This document shows, piece by piece, positions 60,354 to 64,000 of a stretch of DNA of 64,000 nt; the stretch's first letter is position 1, and every line of letters begins with the position of its first letter. The stretch comes from a virus. A program made the position numbers and the translations under genes. Location: IMG/VR virus record IMGVR_UViG_3300034061_000981, positions 43,620 to 107,619 of that record; one strand, given 5' to 3'. The notes under the pieces were generated by a model. That model saw only the letters and a program-made list of their open reading frames with translations. It was not told where the DNA came from and ran no database searches.

Positions 60354-60946
60354 TGGCAACTAAAAAACTCAATGTACCACAAGATGAAAAATTAGAAAGT
60401 CAAGACTTTGACTTATTTGATGCACTTGCGGCATTAGATAAGAAAGACTATGGTTACTATGATAGATTGAGTGAAAATCAGCGTAAGAAGTTTGTACCCT
60501 TTATGTTGATTCAATGGATGAGTGCAGTTAAAGGATCTAGTGATGTTCAGAACTATTACTTACAAAGCATTGATTATCATGCTAACAAGCATCTGTTTAA
60601 TGAGTATGTGTATAAGCATCCTAAACTACAATGGTTGATGTTATGTGCGGCTAGTCCTGGTGTAGGTAAACAGTTTCATCAATGGATACCTAACATCAGT
60701 CTTAAAGTAAGCAGATTGCAAGCACCTGCAAAGATTAAAGATATACGAGAATATTATAAGAAGATATATCCCAAAGCAAACACAAGTGACATTGAAGAAG
60801 TAAGTCAGGTCTTTGTAGAGAACCACAAGAAGAAATGTCGTTTAGCTGAATTGTTCCCAAACATGAAGCAAGCTGACATTGAAGTAATGAGCGAAGTTAT
60901 AACAGACGAACAGATACGGGAATATGAAAGAGACCTCGGCAACTGA
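60353..60946 (+). CDS. Clamp-loader small subunit-like protein (gp62-like)
   Basis: 197 residues, near T4 gp62 (187). FDLFDALAALDKKDYGYYDR, then FVPFMLIQWMSAVKGSSDVQ, YYLQSIDYHANKHLFNEYVY, and KHPKLQWLMLCAASPGVGKQ followed by FHQWIPN keep the gp62-type order of a PFM..(r/q) helix, a middle helix pair and a final (D/Q)...L..A.p.GK....W. No gp44 is in the window. The VGK is not a P-loop. The call rests on these loose blocks plus position, so it is tentative. Confidence 0.5.
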   Translation: MATKKLNVPQDEKLESQDFDLFDALAALDKKDYGYYDRLSENQRKKFVPFMLIQWMSAVKGSSDVQNYYLQSIDYHANKHLFNEYVYKHPKLQWLMLCAASPGVGKQFHQWIPNISLKVSRLQAPAKIKDIREYYKKIYPKANTSDIEEVSQVFVENHKKKCRLAELFPNMKQADIEVMSEVITDEQIREYERDLGN

Positions 60947-60953
60947 TGAGCCA

Positions 60954-61628
60954 ATGAAGTTTGGTTGTGAGTTTTGTAAGCGTGTGTTCCTGCGGGAAAG
61001 CACTATAATGAAGCACATGTGTGAAACTAAAGATAGATATTTAAACAAAGACAAACAAGGTAATCGTATCGGCTTTCAAGCATGGGTGCAATTCTACAAA
61101 AAGAATACAGCAACTAAAAAACAAAAGACCTACGAAGAATTTATTAAGAGTGCATACTATATTGCATTTGTTAAGTTTGGTAATTACTGTGTCAATGTAA
61201 GCGCAATCAATATAAGTAGATTCGTTGATTGGTTACTGAAGAATCAAATTAAGATTGACACTTGGTGTAGTGATACTACCTATACTAGATATCTAGTTGA
61301 GTATCTTAAGATAGAAGATGCGTTTGATGCTATTCATCGTAGTGTAGAAACTACAATCGATTGGGCAGAAAAAGATAATATACAGCCCAAAGATTATTTG
61401 CGTTATGGCAATACAAATCGCATATGTTTATTGATAGCAACGGGCAAGATTAGTCCATGGATGTTATATTGTAGTGAGAGCGGCATACAATTCTTAGATA
61501 AACTAAACGAAGCACAAGTAAAAATAGTTATTGATTATATTAATCCTGAGTTATGGAAGATTAAATTTAACCGTGATGAACAACTTAAACAACAAATTAC
61601 AGACACACTCAAAACCGCAGGGTATTAG
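60954..61628 (+). CDS. Zinc-finger-like phage protein
   Basis: 224 residues from ATG 60954; an in-frame ATG at 60924 inside the previous gene is the alternative (234 aa). It opens MKFGCEFCKRVFLRESTIMK followed by HMC, a CxxC...HxxC zinc finger of C2H2 style at the extreme N-terminus. A helical body follows (YEEFIKSAYYIAFVKFGNYC, RFVDWLLKNQIKIDTWCSD) without catalytic residues that I recognise. DNA binding in replication or late transcription is plausible. Confidence 0.6.
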   Translation: MKFGCEFCKRVFLRESTIMKHMCETKDRYLNKDKQGNRIGFQAWVQFYKKNTATKKQKTYEEFIKSAYYIAFVKFGNYCVNVSAINISRFVDWLLKNQIKIDTWCSDTTYTRYLVEYLKIEDAFDAIHRSVETTIDWAEKDNIQPKDYLRYGNTNRICLLIATGKISPWMLYCSESGIQFLDKLNEAQVKIVIDYINPELWKIKFNRDEQLKQQITDTLKTAGY

Positions 61629-61809
61629 AGTTCGTATTTCATGGCAAGAAAATCACGACATACCTACATGGAATGAAACCTGTGCATGGGCAGTAGAACA
61701 ATTTGGATTGCCCGGTAATAGATATCTTACACACGCAACCGAGGAATATATGGATTTCTATTTTCTTGATGAACGTGATGCTATATTATTTGAGCTAAAA
61801 TGCGGTTGA
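61576..61809 (+). CDS. LRW-family small protein 1 (77 aa)
   Basis: Start ATG 61576 within the end of the zinc-finger gene; a frame back to 61531 exists but adds unrelated residues. The 77 residues contain PTWNETCAWAVEQFGLPGNR and end FLDERDAILFELKCG, an altered version of the family ending (LKCG in place of LRWG). First of the tandem array; function unknown. Confidence 0.55.
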   Translation: MNNLNNKLQTHSKPQGIRVRISWQENHDIPTWNETCAWAVEQFGLPGNRYLTHATEEYMDFYFLDERDAILFELKCG

Positions 61810-61810
61810 T

Positions 61811-62029
61811 ATGGTTAGTGTGAGACTTGATGAAATTACTGTACATAGACTTTTAGATATACTACAAGAGTTAAGAGAAATGGGCTGGGTAACAGGTGTT
61901 GATTTTGATTTTGCCTATCATAAACCTGTCTATGATAATTTTAGTTACGATCCTGTAGTCGGGAGACATGCAATTTTTACTTTTTATAATGAGAGTAATG
62001 CTAGTTATTTTATGTTGAGGTGGGGATGA
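61811..62029 (+). CDS. LRW-family small protein 2 (72 aa)
   Basis: 72 residues starting MVSVRLDEITVHRLLDILQE and ending YNESNASYFMLRWG. The codons for LRW (TTG AGG TGG) are also the AGGTGG ribosome site for the next gene, whose ATG overlaps the TGA. Function unknown. Confidence 0.55.
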   Translation: MVSVRLDEITVHRLLDILQELREMGWVTGVDFDFAYHKPVYDNFSYDPVVGRHAIFTFYNESNASYFMLRWG

Positions 62030-62274
62030 ACATATCAGAAGAAATTATCAGTCAAGCTAGTGACCATTTGGCAAAGGATATTGACACACAAGTGTTATTG
62101 TCTGCATTGGGTTGGACTAGTGTTAAATTGAAAAGATTTAGTAACGGCACTGAAGCAGTTGATATTATAGAATGGATAGATACTAATTGTACTGGTGAGT
62201 GGAAAAACTTAGGTACACGATTTATTTTTGAGAAAAAACAAGATGCCGAGTGGTTCAGTCTAAGATGGGAATAA
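62026..62274 (+). CDS. LRW-family small protein 3 (82 aa)
   Basis: Start ATG 62026 (a GTG two codons earlier is unlikely). 82 residues with IEWIDTNCTGEWKNLGTRFI and the ending FEKKQDAEWFSLRWE. Overlaps neighbours by a stop-start on both sides. Here LRW uses CTA AGA TGG, so the protein motif is kept although the ribosome site is weaker. Confidence 0.55.
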   Translation: MNISEEIISQASDHLAKDIDTQVLLSALGWTSVKLKRFSNGTEAVDIIEWIDTNCTGEWKNLGTRFIFEKKQDAEWFSLRWE

Positions 62275-62507
62275 TGTTTGATCATTATGATGAGGTAAAT
62301 GGATGGGAGCACACTAAACCCGGTTGGTATGAATGCGCCGTACACGCAAAACATATTAACAAATACCTTGAAATAATCGATTGGGTATATGCTAACGTAG
62401 GTAAATGTGAACGACATTGTAGATGGTATGTAAGTGATACAAGTACAGTTAATTTTAAATTCAGATACGAGAGAGATTATATTATGTTTACCTTGAGGTG
62501 GTCATGA
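62274..62507 (+). CDS. LRW-family small protein 4 (77 aa)
   Basis: Start ATG 62274 overlapping the previous TAA. 77 residues with IIDWVYANVGKCERHCRWYV and the ending FRYERDYIMFTLRWS. Cys/His-rich in the middle (CERHC), absent from its siblings. TTG AGG TGG doubles as ribosome site for the next gene. Confidence 0.55.
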   Translation: MFDHYDEVNGWEHTKPGWYECAVHAKHINKYLEIIDWVYANVGKCERHCRWYVSDTSTVNFKFRYERDYIMFTLRWS

Positions 62508-62731
62508 GTTATCCTAACTTCTATGAACGATTAAAGTTTTCAGCATACACTACACATGATTGGCCGGAAGTAGATCAATGGTGTAATGATAATATTGGTC
62601 TATGGAATGAAACTTGGTATAAATTGGGTACGGATCCATTGGCTGGAATAGTTGAAGGTATAGAAACCCGTAGTAGATATCTTTTTAAGAACGAACATGA
62701 TAGACTATTATTCATATTGAGGTGGAGTTGA
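62504..62731 (+). CDS. LRW-family small protein 5 (75 aa)
   Basis: Start ATG 62504 overlapping the previous TGA, after GAGGTGG. 75 residues with WPEVDQWCNDNIGLWNETWY, the clearest copy of the family's W...G.W...W block, and the ending FKNEHDRLLFILRWS. Confidence 0.55.
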   Translation: MSYPNFYERLKFSAYTTHDWPEVDQWCNDNIGLWNETWYKLGTDPLAGIVEGIETRSRYLFKNEHDRLLFILRWS

Positions 62732-62997
62732 TGGCAACAATACCGCATATACAAGATTATGATGACGATGACCCAGAAATAGAAAGACGAAAGAATCGTT
62801 GGAACTATTGGGAAGCATTAAAGAAGGTTCGCAAAGAATACATGTCACAGAACAAACAGTTTGATGCATATGACTTTGAAGATTACCTAGTCGGACAATA
62901 TGGACTAAAGATGAACATTGTTAATGGTAACATAACAGATGGTTATGAGATTGTTGACGAAAAGAAGTACCTAATATTTTTACTAAAATTCCAATGA
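62731..62997 (+). CDS. Small protein 6 of the array, divergent (88 aa)
   Basis: Start ATG 62731, sharing its A with the previous stop and preceded by GAGGTGGAG. 88 residues, very acidic start (QDYDDDDPEIERRKNRWNYW), then helix and the ending VDEKKYLIFLLKFQ, which keeps the aromatic pattern but not LRW. Possibly a diverged member. Confidence 0.5.
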   Translation: MATIPHIQDYDDDDPEIERRKNRWNYWEALKKVRKEYMSQNKQFDAYDFEDYLVGQYGLKMNIVNGNITDGYEIVDEKKYLIFLLKFQ

Positions 62998-63344
62998 ACA
63001 ATACACCCTTTCCCATAACCTCTTTACAAAAAGGTAAATTTATAGTATCATGGCCTAGCTGGGATAACATTAGACGTTTTGAAACAAAAAAGTTATTAGT
63101 AGACTTGTTGTTTAAAGATATGAAAGTGAAAGAAGCTGGATTTGTATTAGATATATCTGATGGTGAAATAGATATTATGTGGGTAGATGAATACTGGTGG
63201 ATGCGAGATAGTAACGGCGAATATGCTAGATACCTAGAAGATATGTATACAGTTAAAGGTGTAGCATTCAATAATAAAGATGAAGCAATTAAGTTACAAG
63301 ATTACTTAGAGAAGAAATATATTTGGAAAACGTTACAGGCATAA
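62994..63344 (+). CDS. Small protein 7 of the array, divergent (116 aa)
   Basis: 116 residues overlapping the previous gene by 4 bp, without a ribosome site. Features: GKFIVSWPSWDNIRRFETKK, ISDGEIDIMWVDEYWWMRDS and a C-terminal VAFNNKDEAIKLQDYLEKKY that resembles the F.n.dea. segment of the family. Trp-rich. Function unknown. Confidence 0.5.
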   Translation: MNNTPFPITSLQKGKFIVSWPSWDNIRRFETKKLLVDLLFKDMKVKEAGFVLDISDGEIDIMWVDEYWWMRDSNGEYARYLEDMYTVKGVAFNNKDEAIKLQDYLEKKYIWKTLQA

Positions 63345-63345
63345 T

Positions 63346-63909
63346 ATGGCAAATGATATAATGATTGACATTGAGAGTTTAGATACGACACCTAATTGTG
63401 TTATCTTAACTATCGGTGCAGTAAGATTCGACCCTAAAGGCAGTGGTGTAGTAGAACGATTAGAACTACGACCTACTGTTGAGGATCAAACAGAAATTTA
63501 CAATAGAAGTATCAATGAAGATACACTACGTTGGTGGAGTGAACAAAGTCCTGAAGCACTAGAAGAAGCAATGGGAGAAGATGGAAGAATCCCATTTAAA
63601 GAATGTATGGAGATACTTTATAAGTTTTGCTGGAACCGTCGTGCTGTGTGGAGCAACGGTGCTCCCTTTGACTTAGTTGTAATGGAACATGCTTGGAGAC
63701 AAACAAGTGATAAGCCTAATCCTATTCCCTGGCCTTTCTGGACAATGCGTGATACACGAACACTCTGGGAAATTGCAGGAGTCAGTCTTAAAGATGGCGG
63801 TCACACAACAAGTCACAAAGCAGTTGAAGATGCCGAAAGACAAGCTATTGTCGTACAAAAAGCGTATACTAAATTAATTAAAGCAGAACTAGTAGCACCA
63901 TCAAAATGA
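63346..63909 (+). CDS. DnaQ-type 3'-5' exonuclease (T4 DexA-like)
   Basis: 187 residues. ExoI motif is MIDIESLDTTPNCVILTIGA (DxE), ExoII is NGAPFDLVVMEHAW (the Asp in a FD pair), and ExoIII is GHTTSHKAVEDAERQA (HxxxxD). RSINEDTLRWWSEQSPEAL matches T4 DexA (ST.eWW..QSPEA), which is 227 residues and degrades DNA 3' to 5'. It would help break down host DNA or trim ends. The stop overlaps the next ATG (ATGA). Confidence 0.8.
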   Translation: MANDIMIDIESLDTTPNCVILTIGAVRFDPKGSGVVERLELRPTVEDQTEIYNRSINEDTLRWWSEQSPEALEEAMGEDGRIPFKECMEILYKFCWNRRAVWSNGAPFDLVVMEHAWRQTSDKPNPIPWPFWTMRDTRTLWEIAGVSLKDGGHTTSHKAVEDAERQAIVVQKAYTKLIKAELVAPSK

Positions 63910-64000
63910 GAATAGATTCAGACATTGACATTGACTTTGGTAATCGTGATAGTTTACTAAAACTCATTCAACATACACGTGCGGCAATGCGTAATGTAAA
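63906..64000 (+). CDS. Start of an unidentified gene (runs off the window)
   Basis: ATG overlaps the exonuclease stop. The visible 31 residues begin MRIDSDIDIDFGNRDSLLKL and continue IQHTRAAMRNVK. The D.DIDF..R block is similar to the PD.D.DF...R catalytic block of C-family DNA polymerase III alpha subunits, but it is at the very N-terminus, so a full polymerase is unlikely. Too short to call. Confidence 0.4.
   Translation, partial: MRIDSDIDIDFGNRDSLLKLIQHTRAAMRNV

Noticed and set aside
1-64000. CRISPR arrays, integrase or attachment sites, other tRNA genes
   Set aside because: I looked for regular direct repeats with spacers, tyrosine/serine recombinase motifs and cloverleaf arms and saw none; a tRNA scan would be decisive for degenerate tRNAs.

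Overview
This AT-rich window is best read as part of a large T4-like myovirus genome. The phage core is clear: a gp17-type terminase, gp32-type single-strand binding protein, UvsX, a UvsY-like protein, UvsW, a gp62-like clamp-loader subunit, a DexA-like exonuclease, thymidylate synthase and tail or head proteins. Several independent features point to a betaproteobacterial (Burkholderiales-like) host: a circularly permuted two-piece tmRNA, a Burkholderiales-style outer-membrane porin, an AhpC-AhpD pair and a BPSL0761-like small protein. No database search could be run. Family names rest on motifs, length and gene order read from the sequence.

Layout. (1) Bases 1-28348 form a dense, one-strand island of overlapping genes for sugar and surface chemistry. 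It holds eight paralogous glycosyltransferase-like proteins (two of them fused to other enzymes), a GDP-mannose 3,5-epimerase, a nucleotide-sugar dehydrogenase, three SGNH-type hydrolase-like proteins, two B12-binding-type radical SAM enzymes, a shortened DegT-type protein, an amidinotransferase and an O-carbamoyltransferase. It also holds an 1896-residue protein built from 17 short repeats with an exact 804-bp higher-order period. (2) 28355-28790 is a permuted tmRNA gene with its own consensus promoter, a 35-codon ORF between its two pieces, and a terminator. (3) 29012-31102 carries the porin, AhpC and AhpD. (4) 31103-37783 is a run of small genes, many separated by near-identical sigma70-like promoters, with a MoxR-type ATPase, a metallopeptidase/VWA protein and a SprT-like metallopeptidase. 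(5) 37840-42007 has thyA, a second sugar cluster (epimerase, aminotransferase) and the only well-supported minus-strand gene, a radical SAM protein. (6) 42048-50895 is a late region: lysis candidates, structural proteins, two candidate internal head proteins, a methyltransferase, terminase and a large unknown protein. Most are preceded by an ATAAATA late-promoter motif. (7) 50941-64000 is replication and recombination: gp32, UvsX, UvsY-like, a second series of promoter-plus-small-gene cassettes, an AAA ATPase, UvsW, a gp62-like protein, a tandem array of tiny genes sharing an LRW ending, and a DexA-like exonuclease.

How the parts may work together. The island looks able to make and decorate an unusual glycan (GDP-L-galactose or L-gulose, uronic acid, carbamoyl, amidino and methyl groups), on the virion or the host surface. 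The tmRNA, porin, peroxidase pair and BPSL0761-like gene look like host-derived functions kept for infection. Two regulatory themes recur: strong TTGACAATAAAT...TGnTATAAT promoters, often overlapping the upstream stop codon, and promoters set exactly six bases before an ATG, which predicts leaderless mRNAs.
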